DNA of 64,000 bases from Sulfitobacter sp. SK011. GTDB lineage: Bacteria; Pseudomonadota; Alphaproteobacteria; Rhodobacterales; Rhodobacteraceae. A program made the translations under genes and the position numbers. The stretch lies in assembly GCF_003352065.1 (NCBI RefSeq), contig NZ_CP025803.1:2521574-2585573 (forward strand), in the 5' to 3' direction. Each line of letters opens with the position of its first letter. Position 1 is the stretch's first letter. The notes beneath the pieces are model-generated. The model was not told where the DNA came from and did no database searches. It was given only the letters and a program-made list of their open reading frames with translations. This document shows positions 55,664-63,636 of this stretch, one piece after another.

Positions 55664-57409
55664 TTATCGCATCTCTTGCGCCGGAGTGACCCCCAGAATA
55701 CCAAGACCAGCCGCAATTACAATCGCCGTGGACCGCGCGAGGGCAATTTTTGCCTGCGAGGTTTCGGGATCGTCGTCCTGAATAAAGCGCAACGACGAGA
55801 CATCGTGGCCGCGGTTCCAAAGCCCATGCAGTTCGCCCGCAAGCTCATAGAGGTAAAATGCGACCCGGTGCGGTTCATTGGACCGGGCGGCGGTTTCGAC
55901 CAGACGCGGCCATTCACCAAGCTTTTGCAGCACCTTCAGTTCCGCTTCGTGATCAAGCTTGCTCAGGTCCGCAGCTTGCAAACTGGCATCATCCACCGCG
56001 ATCCCGGCCTCAGCCGCCTTGCGCAGCACCGATGCGACGCGCGCGTGGGCATATTGCACGTAAAACACCGGGTTTTCGCGGCTTTGTTCCAGCACCTTGT
56101 CAAAATCGAAATCCAGCATGGCGTCGTTCTTGCGGGTCAGCATGACAAACCGCGTCACATCCGCACCCACCTGCTCGACCACATCGCGCAGGGTCACAAA
56201 CGTGCCTGCCCGTTTCGACATCTTGAACGGCTCGCCGTTCTTAAAGAGCTTCACCAGTTGCGTCAGCTTGATATCAAGTGACACCTTGCCATCCGACAGC
56301 GCGCTGACCGCCGCTTTCATCCGTTTGACATAGCCGCCGTGGTCGGCACCAAAAACATCAATGAGCGCGTCAAATCCACGCTGAATTTTATCATAGTGGT
56401 AAGCAATATCGGGCGCGAAATAGGTCCAGCCCCCCGTAGATTTCATCACCGGGCGATCCACGTCATCGCCATGCTCTGTTGATTTGAACAAGGTTTGAAC
56501 CCGCGGCTCCCAATCTTCGGGCATTTTGCCCTTCGGCGGCTCCAGGGTGCCCTGATAGATCAGGCCCTTCGATCTAAGGTCCTCAATCGCGGCTTCAATG
56601 CGCCCTGTGCCATAGAGCGACTTTTCGGAATAAAACACATCCATCTCGACGCCCAACGCTTTGAGATCACTGCGGATCAGCGCCATCATGGCATCGGTGG
56701 AGAACTCCCGCACATCCGCAAGCCAGACCTCTTCGTCCTGATCGACATAGGCATCCCCAACCTTGGCCTTCAGCGCCTCGCCGACCTCGATCAGATAATC
56801 ACCGGGATAGGTCCCTTCGGGCCAATCGACGGTCAGATCGTGCGCCTCAAGATAGCGGTTATAGACCGAGCGTGCCAACACATCGACCTGCGCGCCACCG
56901 TCATTAATGTAGTATTCGCGCGTCACGTCCCAGCCCGCGTAATCCAGCAGACTGGCCAGCGCATCGCCAAAAACCGCACCCCGCGTGTGGCCGACGTGCA
57001 AAGGTCCGGTGGGATTGGCCGACACGTATTCAACGTTGACCTTTCGCCCCTGCCCCAACGTGGCGCGGCCAAAGTCCGTACCGCTGGCTAATACGGCCCG
57101 TGCAACACCTTGCCATTCCGAAGGCGCAATCCGCAGGTTCAAAAACCCCGGCCCCGCCACCTCTGCTGATGTGATGCGGACATCTTGCGCCAATTGCGCC
57201 GCCAATGCATCCGCAATGTCGCGCGGTTTCATGCCCGCTGGTTTGGCCAGCACCATTGCCGCGTTTGTGGCCATGTCGCCATGTGCCGCATCGCGCGGAG
57301 GCTCTGCCGTGATGGCGTCCATGTTCAGATCAGCGGGCAATGTGCCCTGAGCCACCATATTTTCAAGCGTGGCGATGATCAGCGTGCGAATTTCAGCAAA
57401 GAGGTTCAT
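55664..57409 (-). CDS. argS: Arginyl-tRNA synthetase
   Basis: 581 residues. The N-terminal additional domain is followed by the class I core with [15 protein letters not shown] (HIGH-like, HVGH), [20 protein letters not shown], and the KMSKRAG loop. The C-terminal anticodon-binding helical domain ends with [20 protein letters not shown]. The ATG at 57409 matches relatives; a longer frame to 57460 is not conserved. It is followed 77 bases later by the SPOR gene, a pairing common in Rhodobacterales. Confidence 0.96.
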   Translation of the reverse strand: MNLFAEIRTLIIATLENMVAQGTLPADLNMDAITAEPPRDAAHGDMATNAAMVLAKPAGMKPRDIADALAAQLAQDVRITSAEVAGPGFLNLRIAPSEWQGVARAVLASGTDFGRATLGQGRKVNVEYVSANPTGPLHVGHTRGAVFGDALASLLDYAGWDVTREYYINDGGAQVDVLARSVYNRYLEAHDLTVDWPEGTYPGDYLIEVGEALKAKVGDAYVDQDEEVWLADVREFSTDAMMALIRSDLKALGVEMDVFYSEKSLYGTGRIEAAIEDLRSKGLIYQGTLEPPKGKMPEDWEPRVQTLFKSTEHGDDVDRPVMKSTGGWTYFAPDIAYHYDKIQRGFDALIDVFGADHGGYVKRMKAAVSALSDGKVSLDIKLTQLVKLFKNGEPFKMSKRAGTFVTLRDVVEQVGADVTRFVMLTRKNDAMLDFDFDKVLEQSRENPVFYVQYAHARVASVLRKAAEAGIAVDDASLQAADLSKLDHEAELKVLQKLGEWPRLVETAARSNEPHRVAFYLYELAGELHGLWNRGHDVSSLRFIQDDDPETSQAKIALARSTAIVIAAGLGILGVTPAQEMR

Positions 57410-57481
57410 TTCAGCAATCCTTATTCCCTGCCCATGTATCACTTGGAAAAATGCAGTCAATCAACCGCACCGGGGAATGCG

Positions 57482-58081
57482 TTATTGGGTCAAATCGAAT
57501 GTCGTGCTCTTGATCCGCCGGGCCTGCGCGCCCACCAGAAAAAGCAGGGTATCTACCGCCCGCTCAGGTGTCTGTTTTGGCACCGTCACAGTATGCACGC
57601 GCATCGATTTTGACGCCACAGCATCGCCCAAGGCCGCCCCCGCTGCACCAAGCGCACCACAAAGGCCCTGTTCGACAAGGGCAAGCGGATCATCTGGCCG
57701 TGCAACCACACTGACCAACGACCCCTTGCCTGCAACCAAACCATGTCCAAATGTGCGCATGATCATTGACAGTCCGCGCATCTGTTCGGTGATGTGGTGG
57801 GGATAGGCCAGCGGCATCAGGTTCACCACCAGATCAATCGGCTCTGCGCCCCATGCATCCGCAAGAACCCGCAGCGCCTCAACCTGACCGCCTTTAACAA
57901 AAAGTGGTTCGATCCGTTCCGGGGACGCGGCCGCGATCTGTCCCAATCCCTGTGCATCGCCGCCCATCACGATCACATGGGCATCCGTTTCAGCAAAAGC
58001 CTGCGCAATCTCTGCGCCCGGCGTTTGACAGGCGGAAAGGACAAGAATTGTGCAGGCAGAACGTGAAATGACAGTAGACAA
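57482..58081 (-). CDS. Degenerate Rossmann-fold (SDR-like) protein
   Basis: 199 residues. Strand and helix pattern follows a short-chain dehydrogenase: CTILVLSACQTPGAEIAQAF at the N-terminus, a GGDAQGLGQI segment in place of the second strand, LVVNLMPLAYP at the expected NxAG position, and KGSLVSVVARPDD where the catalytic Ser would lie. The GxxxGxG motif and the YxxxK pair are absent, so it cannot be a normal dehydrogenase. It might bind a nucleotide or serve a structural or regulatory role. It lies between argS and dgt on their strand. Confidence 0.6.
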   Translation of the reverse strand: MSTVISRSACTILVLSACQTPGAEIAQAFAETDAHVIVMGGDAQGLGQIAAASPERIEPLFVKGGQVEALRVLADAWGAEPIDLVVNLMPLAYPHHITEQMRGLSMIMRTFGHGLVAGKGSLVSVVARPDDPLALVEQGLCGALGAAGAALGDAVASKSMRVHTVTVPKQTPERAVDTLLFLVGAQARRIKSTTFDLTQ

Positions 58082-58142
58082 ATGTGCGAACCAGAAATTG
58101 TTAACAAAAGGTTAGCACGAGTTTGATCAAATAAGAAGCCAT

Positions 58143-59288
58143 CTAAGCATTCGTAATTAATCTCGCATGTTCCTGAAGCGCATATCGGTCGGTCATGCCC
58201 GCGATATAATCGGCGACCATCCGCGCCAGAGCGGTGCGATCTTGCGCCGCCGCGTCAATCTGGCGCGCCCAGTGGCGCGGCAACAACACCGGGTTCTCCA
58301 GAAACAGGGGAAACAGGTCTTCGACAACCTGCGTGACCTCGGCGCGTTTTTTCATAACCGGGCCTGCGCGGTACATGCGCTGGAACAAAAAGCTGCGGAT
58401 GTCGCGCAGGTCACGCCACATCTGATCGGAAAAGCGGATCACCGGGTGCCCCAAGTGACGAATACCTGCCGCATCTGTTGCCCCCGCTTGCGCCAGCAAA
58501 AGCCTTGATGTTTCAATCACATCGCTGACCATGACCCCAAACACCCGGCGCAGCGCCTCATGCCGACGCCGATAAGGGTCGGTATCGGGATAAAGCGCAT
58601 CAACCCGCGCATAGGCATCCCCAACCAAGGGCAACTCCGCAATCTCCGCCTCGGTAAACAGTTGCGCGCGCAGCCCGTCGTGCAGATCGTGATTATTATA
58701 CGCAATGTCATCAGACAGGGCTGCCACCTGCGCCTCGGCACTGGCATGGGTGTGCAGTTCCAGATCATGCACTGCGTCATAGTCCGCCAGGGCATGCGGC
58801 AGATCACCGGTGACGGGGCCGTTGTGCTTGGCAATCCCCTCCAAAGTCTCCCAGGTCAGGTTCAGCCCATCAAATTGCGCATAGTGCCGCTCAAGCGAGG
58901 TCACAATCTTGATGGCCTGTGCATTGTGATCAAACCCGCCGTAGGGGGCCATCAGCGCATGCAGGGCATCCTCGCCCGTGTGACCAAAGGGAGTGTGACC
59001 CAGATCATGGGCCAAAGCGACGGCCTCGGTCAGCTCTCCGTTCAGGCCCAGGGCCCCCGAAATGGTCCGCGCCACCTGTGCGACCTCAATCGAATGGGTC
59101 AGCCGCGTGCGGTAATAATCGCCCTCATGCTCCACAAAAACCTGCGTCTTGTGCTTGAGCCGCCGAAAGGCGCTGGCATGAATGATCCGGTCCCGATCCC
59201 GCTGAAAGCAAGACCGATGGGTGCTTTCCTCTTCCCAGACCCGCCGTCCCCTGCTGGTCTTGGGATCAGAGGCAAAAGATGCGCGCAT
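58143..59288 (-). CDS. dgt: Deoxyguanosinetriphosphate triphosphohydrolase-like protein
   Basis: 381 residues. Dgt-type HD-domain enzymes cleave dNTPs to deoxynucleosides and triphosphate. The N-terminal RDRDRIIHASAFRRLKHKTQ and the metal-binding HD residues in TRLTHSIEVAQVART and ALAHDLGHTPFGHTGE are intact, as are NLTWETLEGIAKHNGP and LSDDIAYNNHDLHDGL. The length fits the short bacterial dGTPase type 2 group. The start at 59288 has an AAGGACC site. It lies opposite the IscA-type gene. Confidence 0.94.
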   Translation of the reverse strand: MRASFASDPKTSRGRRVWEEESTHRSCFQRDRDRIIHASAFRRLKHKTQVFVEHEGDYYRTRLTHSIEVAQVARTISGALGLNGELTEAVALAHDLGHTPFGHTGEDALHALMAPYGGFDHNAQAIKIVTSLERHYAQFDGLNLTWETLEGIAKHNGPVTGDLPHALADYDAVHDLELHTHASAEAQVAALSDDIAYNNHDLHDGLRAQLFTEAEIAELPLVGDAYARVDALYPDTDPYRRRHEALRRVFGVMVSDVIETSRLLLAQAGATDAAGIRHLGHPVIRFSDQMWRDLRDIRSFLFQRMYRAGPVMKKRAEVTQVVEDLFPLFLENPVLLPRHWARQIDAAAQDRTALARMVADYIAGMTDRYALQEHARLITNA

Positions 59289-59371
59289 TGCGGCTGGTCC
59301 TTGTGGCCTGTCCTATGGGTTTCTATATTGTACTCACAGACGGATTGAAACCGACCTGCGGAGCTTAGCCG

Positions 59372-59695
59372 ATGAACCTGCCCCCCAAAGTGACCAGCCG
59401 AGCCTTTGAACGCCTTGCCGAAATCGGTGCTGCCGGTGATGGCAAAGCTTTGCGTGTCGCGGTCGAGGGCGGCGGCTGTTCCGGTTTTCAATATGAAATC
59501 ACTATGGACGAGCCAAAAGACGATGATCTTATCCTTGAAGGATCCGGGCAAAAGGTTGTGGTCGACGCCGTATCCCTGCCCTTTCTCGCGAATGCGGTGA
59601 TTGATTTCTCAGAAGAGCTTATCGGCGCGCGCTTTGTCATCGAAAACCCCAACGCAACATCGGCTTGCGGGTGTGGAACATCCTTTTCGATGTAA
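59372..59695 (+). CDS. A-type iron-sulfur cluster carrier (IscA/ErpA family)
   Basis: 107 residues. The HesB/IscA fold is clear: [14 protein letters not shown] at the N-terminus, [13 protein letters not shown] with Cys36, and the C-terminal [10 protein letters not shown] with Cys99 and Cys101. These three cysteines hold a [2Fe-2S] or [4Fe-4S] cluster that is passed to target enzymes. It could be ErpA or IscA; the window has no isc or suf operon to decide. A GGAG site lies 8 bases before the ATG. Divergent from dgt. Confidence 0.93.
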   Translation: MNLPPKVTSRAFERLAEIGAAGDGKALRVAVEGGGCSGFQYEITMDEPKDDDLILEGSGQKVVVDAVSLPFLANAVIDFSEELIGARFVIENPNATSACGCGTSFSM

Positions 59696-59710
59696 ACGCG
59701 GGCCCTCTTT

Positions 59711-59737
59711 GCTTTCACCCTTTTAAAAATACCGATG
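59711..59737. repeat. Gene-end motif (copy D)
   Basis: The reverse strand reads CGGTATTTTTAAAAGGGTGAAA, related to copies at 5410-5436, 15391-15417 and 21471-21494. It lies 15 bases after the IscA-type gene. A separate 7-bp hairpin, AGCCACC with GGTGGCT (59754-59776), follows and touches the stop of the convergent gene. Confidence 0.4.
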
Positions 59738-59775
59738 CACGACATTGCCACGCAGCCACCACATCTTTTGGTGGC

Positions 59776-60837
59776 TCAAACGCTGCCCGCCCGTGCAAAT
59801 CCTTCAAAAAACGCATCAAACTTGTCGCTGGACTGCTCTGCATTTGCCAGCACCTCATGGCCATCCGGCCCAAGGTACGGGGCCACATGGCCACGCATGT
59901 GGTGCCAATCCCCGCTGCGGGTCTGGCCCAACTCAAACATCCGTTCTGACATGGTGCGCAGGGCACCGACGGGGATGGATGGGCGCGCAAACCGAACCGG
60001 CCCTTCTGGCACTTCAGCGGCAAAGGCGGGCGCTCCGGCCACCTGTGATGCCCAGCCAGTCACCAGATATTCGTGGTAGGGATCGTTCAAACCACTGCCC
60101 GCATCCGCGACCATCACGCAGCCCCGGTGGGCCGCAAGCACCGCGTCGTCCCAAATCGGGCTTGGCACATGGCCTGCGAAACGCAAGGCGGCACAGACCT
60201 CAGCCAGCAGATCGATGTTCTGATCGAGATAGGCCAGCAGCCCCGCAAATTCGAGGCTCAGCAACGCCTGTGCTGAAATCTCAGGGTCGCGTTTGCCATA
60301 GCCGGACAGATAGAAAACGATATGGGTCAGCTCATAGGCGGCTTTTTTGTTGGGCATCGAAAAGGTACCTGGCCGATTGATAAACCGGTGCAACCGCGCA
60401 TCCAACGCCGCATCCGGCACCCTTGCAGCTCCGCGCCGCGCCAACAGCCGCCGTGCCTCGGCACGTTGCAAATCTGACAATTCCGCTTCTGCAAGCCCCT
60501 GATCAGCGGCCCAGTCACAAAGAGCGGCCCCTTTGTCGCCGCCGCTCAGCCCCAGATCTTCCAGGTCGAGGCAAATGGAAATAAGAAACCGATAATATTG
60601 CGGGAAAAACCGCAGCCGGTCTTCGATCTGTCCGTAAAACGTATCGAAAGGGGCCAAAGCGTCAGGCCCAAGTTCCGCCCCTGTGGCGCACAGAATGCCC
60701 AAAAGTTCAGCGTTTTCCTTGAGCCAGAACACATCATCCGCCAGACGGCGATGATCGGCAAATGCGCGGATCAGCCGGGTCTGGCGGGTGGCAAGCGTAC
60801 TGCGCTCGGGACGGTGGAGTGTGATGACATTGGACAT
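59776..60837 (-). CDS. Unknown helical protein paired with a repeat peptide gene
   Basis: 353 residues, no signal peptide and no membrane segment. The composition predicts an all-alpha protein. Landmarks are FFPQYYRFLISICLDLEDLG (about 77-96), KKAAYELTHIVFYLSGYGKR (164-183), AYLDQNIDLLAEVCAALRFA (202-221) and DPYHEYLVTGW (252-262). The YELTHIVFYLSGYG pattern recalls helical-toroid proteins of unknown role found near modified-peptide or natural-product genes, but I cannot name the family. The start at 60837 follows AGAGAGG. It is 90 bases downstream of the repeat peptide gene, behind an 11-bp hairpin, and converges on the IscA-type gene. A role in processing or binding the peptide is inferred from position only. 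Confidence 0.7.
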   Translation of the reverse strand: MSNVITLHRPERSTLATRQTRLIRAFADHRRLADDVFWLKENAELLGILCATGAELGPDALAPFDTFYGQIEDRLRFFPQYYRFLISICLDLEDLGLSGGDKGAALCDWAADQGLAEAELSDLQRAEARRLLARRGAARVPDAALDARLHRFINRPGTFSMPNKKAAYELTHIVFYLSGYGKRDPEISAQALLSLEFAGLLAYLDQNIDLLAEVCAALRFAGHVPSPIWDDAVLAAHRGCVMVADAGSGLNDPYHEYLVTGWASQVAGAPAFAAEVPEGPVRFARPSIPVGALRTMSERMFELGQTRSGDWHHMRGHVAPYLGPDGHEVLANAEQSSDKFDAFFEGFARAGSV

Positions 60838-60878
60838 GGGCGTGCGCCTCTCTGGTCCGATCGGGACCTCAGGACTGG

Positions 60879-60908
60879 AAAGACCCGGCAATTGCCCGCC
60901 GGGTCTTT
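60879..60908 (-). terminator. Hairpin between the repeat peptide gene and its partner
   Basis: AAAGACCCGGC (60879-60889) pairs perfectly with GCCGGGTCTTT (60898-60908) around an 8-base loop. On the reverse strand it begins 19 bases past the peptide stop codon and ends with only a short T-run (TTTCC). Such an imperfect terminator would let some transcription continue into the partner gene, giving more peptide than partner. Confidence 0.6.
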
Positions 60909-60927
60909 GGTCATTTCAGAACCGAAT

Positions 60928-61146
60928 TCAGCAGCTTGTTGTGAACATTTCCACTTTATCGCCGCCGCCTGCAGAGCTTTCGGACGTGATGCAGCTGGTG
61001 GTGAACATATCAACGCCATCACCGGCCATCATATCGGTGGTGTTCAAAGCAAGCCCTGTTGTAAACATTTCGGTGCCAGCGCCATTCATGATGCTGGTCT
61101 CGTCAGCCATCGGAACAAAGCTCTGGATGTGTGCAAGTGCTGTCAT
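60928..61146 (-). CDS. Repeat peptide with three MFTT motifs (possible modified-peptide precursor)
   Basis: 72 residues. A leader-like part (MTALAHIQSFVPMADETSIM) is followed by three repeats centred on MFTT at residues 27-30, 47-50 and 67-70, an exact 20-residue period. Each is preceded by Gly-x-x-x-[Asp/Glu]. The second and third continue with Ser-Cys, the first with Gly; the third Cys is the last residue. The DNA of the repeats differs at many third codon positions, so the peptide sequence has been kept by selection. ATG 61146 has AGAGGA 7 bases upstream; longer readings (61152, 61164) are possible. No membrane segment is seen. The layout resembles precursors of ribosomally made modified peptides, but no known modifying enzyme is adjacent. 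Confidence 0.72.
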   Translation of the reverse strand: MTALAHIQSFVPMADETSIMNGAGTEMFTTGLALNTTDMMAGDGVDMFTTSCITSESSAGGGDKVEMFTTSC

Positions 61147-61498
61147 TTTCATTTCCTCTTTCATTGGTTTTTCAGGTTTAGGTTGCAGTGCCAAAACGCT
61201 TACCCGTTTAACGCGATCTGCCAATGAGATTTTTTCGACCAGCCGCGGAACTCACACCTTTATCCCCAAGCACCGTCCCGACAGTCAGTTCCACCCACGC
61301 GGGAAACCTGTGATCTCCACAGGCGAAAAAATTCTTATCCACACGTCTGATTTTCGGATTTTTCGAGGGTCTCCAAACCCACACTTCTCCTTATACGGGA
61401 ATTTGGTTTTGGAGAATCACCTCAGGCGGTTGCACCTTGCACTTGCCCCATGCCGTGCTTTGCGCGATAGCAATGGGCGGCAGCGCAGGGACAGTCAG
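61147..61498. promoter_or_regulatory. Divergent regulatory region with DnaA-box-like sites
   Basis: This 352-base region separates the repeat peptide gene from xth and holds no gene. It contains TTATCCACA (61335-61343), a perfect DnaA box; TTATCCCCA (61260-61268), one mismatch; and ATCTCCACA (61313-61321), two mismatches, all in the same orientation within 84 bases. A/T-rich blocks lie between them. A possible -35/-10 pair for the peptide gene (TTGGCA, TAAGCG on the reverse strand, 16-base spacer) lies near 61189-61216. Confidence 0.5.
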
Positions 61499-62281
61499 AT
61501 GAAAATCGCAACCTTCAACATCAACGGTATCAAAGCCCGGATCGAGGCCCTGCCCAACTGGCTTGATGACGCACAACCGGATGTCGTGCTGCTGCAAGAG
61601 ATCAAATCGGTAGACGAGAATTTCCCCTCGGAAATTTTCGAAGACCGGGGATACAACGTCGAAACCCACGGCCAAAAGTCTTTCAACGGCGTCGCGATCC
61701 TGTCCAAACACCCGTTGGAGGATGTCACACGCGGCTTGCCCGGTGACGACACCGACGAACAGGCGCGCTGGATTGAGGCGACAGTGGTGGGCGAAAAGGA
61801 AGCGTTGCGCATTTGCGGGCTTTACCTGCCCAACGGCAATCCGGCCCCGGGGCCAAAGTATGACTATAAACTGGCGTGGATGGCGCGATTACAGGCCCGC
61901 GCCGAAGCCCTTTTGGCTAAAGAAATGCCATTTCTGATGGCGGGAGACTATAACATCATTCCACAGGCGGAAGACGCGGCGACCCCTGATGCGTGGCGTG
62001 ATGACGCCCTCTTTCGCCCGCAATCGCGGGCTGCATGGCGCAAGCTGTTGAACCTTGGCCTGACAGAAGCGTTTCGTGCCCGCACCCAGGGACCGGGCCA
62101 CTACAGCTTTTGGGACTATCAGGCCGGAGCTTGGAATCGCAACAACGGCATTCGGATTGACCATTTCCTGCTGTCGCCGCGATGTGCCGATATGTTGCGT
62201 GACTGCCAGATCGACAAGGACGTGCGCGGACATGACAAACCATCCGACCACGTGCCGGTTTGGGTTGACCTCGACTTTTAG
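61499..62281 (+). CDS. xthA: Exodeoxyribonuclease III
   Basis: 260 residues. XthA is a 3'-5' exonuclease and AP endonuclease in base-excision repair. The endonuclease/exonuclease/phosphatase fold is complete: IATFNINGIKARIEALPNWL, VVLLQEIKSVDENFP with the metal-binding Glu, YLPNGNPAPGPKYDYKLAW, LMAGDYNIIPQ with Asp and Asn, and GIRIDHFLLS and SDHVPVWVDL with the final Asp-His pair. The ATG at 61499 opens with MKIATFN as in relatives; the frame remains open far upstream only by chance. An HNH gene converges on it. Confidence 0.95.
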   Translation: MKIATFNINGIKARIEALPNWLDDAQPDVVLLQEIKSVDENFPSEIFEDRGYNVETHGQKSFNGVAILSKHPLEDVTRGLPGDDTDEQARWIEATVVGEKEALRICGLYLPNGNPAPGPKYDYKLAWMARLQARAEALLAKEMPFLMAGDYNIIPQAEDAATPDAWRDDALFRPQSRAAWRKLLNLGLTEAFRARTQGPGHYSFWDYQAGAWNRNNGIRIDHFLLSPRCADMLRDCQIDKDVRGHDKPSDHVPVWVDLDF

Positions 62282-62296
62282 CGGCTGAAATTCAGG

Positions 62297-62884
62297 CTAA
62301 GCCTGCAACTCCGCATCCCAATACAGAAAATCCATCCAGCTTTCATGCAGGTGGTTTGGCGGAAACTTGCGGCCGGTATTGCGCAATTCTTCTGCGGCCG
62401 GTTGGCGCGGTGGTTTGCGCAGATTCAGACCCGTCTGGTGCAACGCCTTGGACCCTTTACGCAGATTGCAGGGGCTGCACGCGGCCACCACGTTCTGCCA
62501 TGAGGTGACGCCCCCGGACGCACGCGGCACCACATGATCAAAGGTCAGATCGCCCCGCGCACCGCAATACTGGCAACAAAACTCATCCCGCAGGAAAAGA
62601 TTAAATCGGGTGAAAGCCACGCGCTTTTGCGGTTTCACATAGTCTTTGAGCACGACCACCGACGGTATCTTGATCACCATTGAGGGGCTGCGCACCACAT
62701 CATCATATTCAGCGACGATATCCACCCGGTCGAGCCATTTGGCCTTTATCGCCTCCTGCCAGGGCCAAAGCGACAGCGGGTAATAGCTGAGCGGGCGGTA
62801 ATCCGCATTCAGCACCAGTGCGGGGCGATGTTTCAGCCCCCCCTTGACCCGTGTAAATTCGGTTCTGAAATCGCCTTCTATCAC
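62297..62884 (-). CDS. HNH endonuclease family protein
   Basis: 195 residues. The HNH core (about 105-160) has the zinc-binding CxxC pairs CQYCGARGDLTFDHVVPRAS and AACSPCNLRKGS, with the catalytic His in FDHV. The N-terminal part, ALVLNADYRPLSYYPLSLWP and FTRFNLFLRDEF, matches a chromosomal group of HNH proteins present in most Alphaproteobacteria. They are not linked to restriction systems; a role in DNA repair is possible but unproven. The start is a GTG at 62884 behind GGGGA. Confidence 0.87.
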   Translation of the reverse strand: MIEGDFRTEFTRVKGGLKHRPALVLNADYRPLSYYPLSLWPWQEAIKAKWLDRVDIVAEYDDVVRSPSMVIKIPSVVVLKDYVKPQKRVAFTRFNLFLRDEFCCQYCGARGDLTFDHVVPRASGGVTSWQNVVAACSPCNLRKGSKALHQTGLNLRKPPRQPAAEELRNTGRKFPPNHLHESWMDFLYWDAELQA

Positions 62885-63118
62885 GTCTGGGTCCCCTGCC
62901 CGTTTGATATGACTATATCTCGTGGTTTGTAACAGGCAAGTGTAAGGTTAGGCACAAGATGTCGGGAATTGAGCGCGCCAAGCCGACCGGCGATATCGCA
63001 AGTGATTCCGCGATTTTCAAAGCGTCTTCTTTGCTGTCATGGAAATCACGAAAAATCTGCACCAGGTCCCCGACACCCTGAATACCAAAAACATATCAGT
63101 TTGGGGCGTAATCGATGG

Positions 63119-63625
63119 TTAAGCTGACGCCCCAAGCAGGCTGTCGATTACCACGCTCAGCAATTCACCGCGGTTGCGGGTGTCGGATTTTCGGTAGATC
63201 GCATTCAGATGTGCCTTGACCGTCCCCTCGGCGCAACCGCGCATTTCTGCGATCTGGGAAATCTCAAGTCCCTTGACCAGAAAGTTGGCCACATCTGTCT
63301 CAGCGGGCGACAGCTTCCATGTCTCAAAATGGGCAGCGATCACATCATGCACTGCAGTGCTAGCGATGGTCAGATTACGTTCCAGATGGGCCTTGCGCCG
63401 CAACAACACAAACAGGAAACGCACCTCAACCACGATCGCAGCCAGCAGGCTGAAAGACGCCAGCGCTTCGATGTTGAGATGCCCGGACAGGCCGTCACCC
63501 GGCGCTGCAGCACGATAATCTGCCAACACATCAGTCAGGAAAAATATCACGCATGCGAACTGTACCGCGATCAGCACAGCCATCCCAATCGGGACTTTTG
63601 TTTCAGTTTCAAGTCGTATCGACAT
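63119..63625 (-). CDS. Membrane-anchored LuxR-type transcription regulator
   Basis: 168 residues. Two hydrophobic segments (about 12-32 and 53-74) are followed by a short linker and a LuxR/FixJ helix-turn-helix (about 105-165): KLSPAETDVANFLVKGLEIS and EGTVKAHLNAIYRKSDTRNR. There is no receiver or ligand domain; the sensor is probably the membrane part, or partner proteins signal to it. It lies 11 bases downstream of the cytochrome b561 gene, suggesting control linked to respiration or redox state. Confidence 0.82.
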   Translation of the reverse strand: MSIRLETETKVPIGMAVLIAVQFACVIFFLTDVLADYRAAAPGDGLSGHLNIEALASFSLLAAIVVEVRFLFVLLRRKAHLERNLTIASTAVHDVIAAHFETWKLSPAETDVANFLVKGLEISQIAEMRGCAEGTVKAHLNAIYRKSDTRNRGELLSVVIDSLLGASA

Positions 63626-63636
63626 AGGTTCGGTGA

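Noticed and set aside
61260-61343. The DnaA-like boxes as a chromosomal origin of replication.
   Set aside because: Only three sites, one perfect, no long A/T-rich unwinding region, and none of the usual origin neighbours; a regulatory cluster is more likely.
60788-61498. A long forward frame running through the repeat peptide gene into xth.
   Set aside because: It is antisense to the peptide gene; its own repeated VVNIS segments are only the complement of the MFTT repeats, and exodeoxyribonuclease III relatives start at 61499.
62910-63110. A reverse-strand stretch with a protein-like translation (for example GVGDLVQIFRDFHDSKEDAL) between the HNH gene and the LuxR gene.
   Set aside because: No ATG or ribosome binding site at its beginning and a stop immediately upstream; could be a gene remnant but support is too weak.
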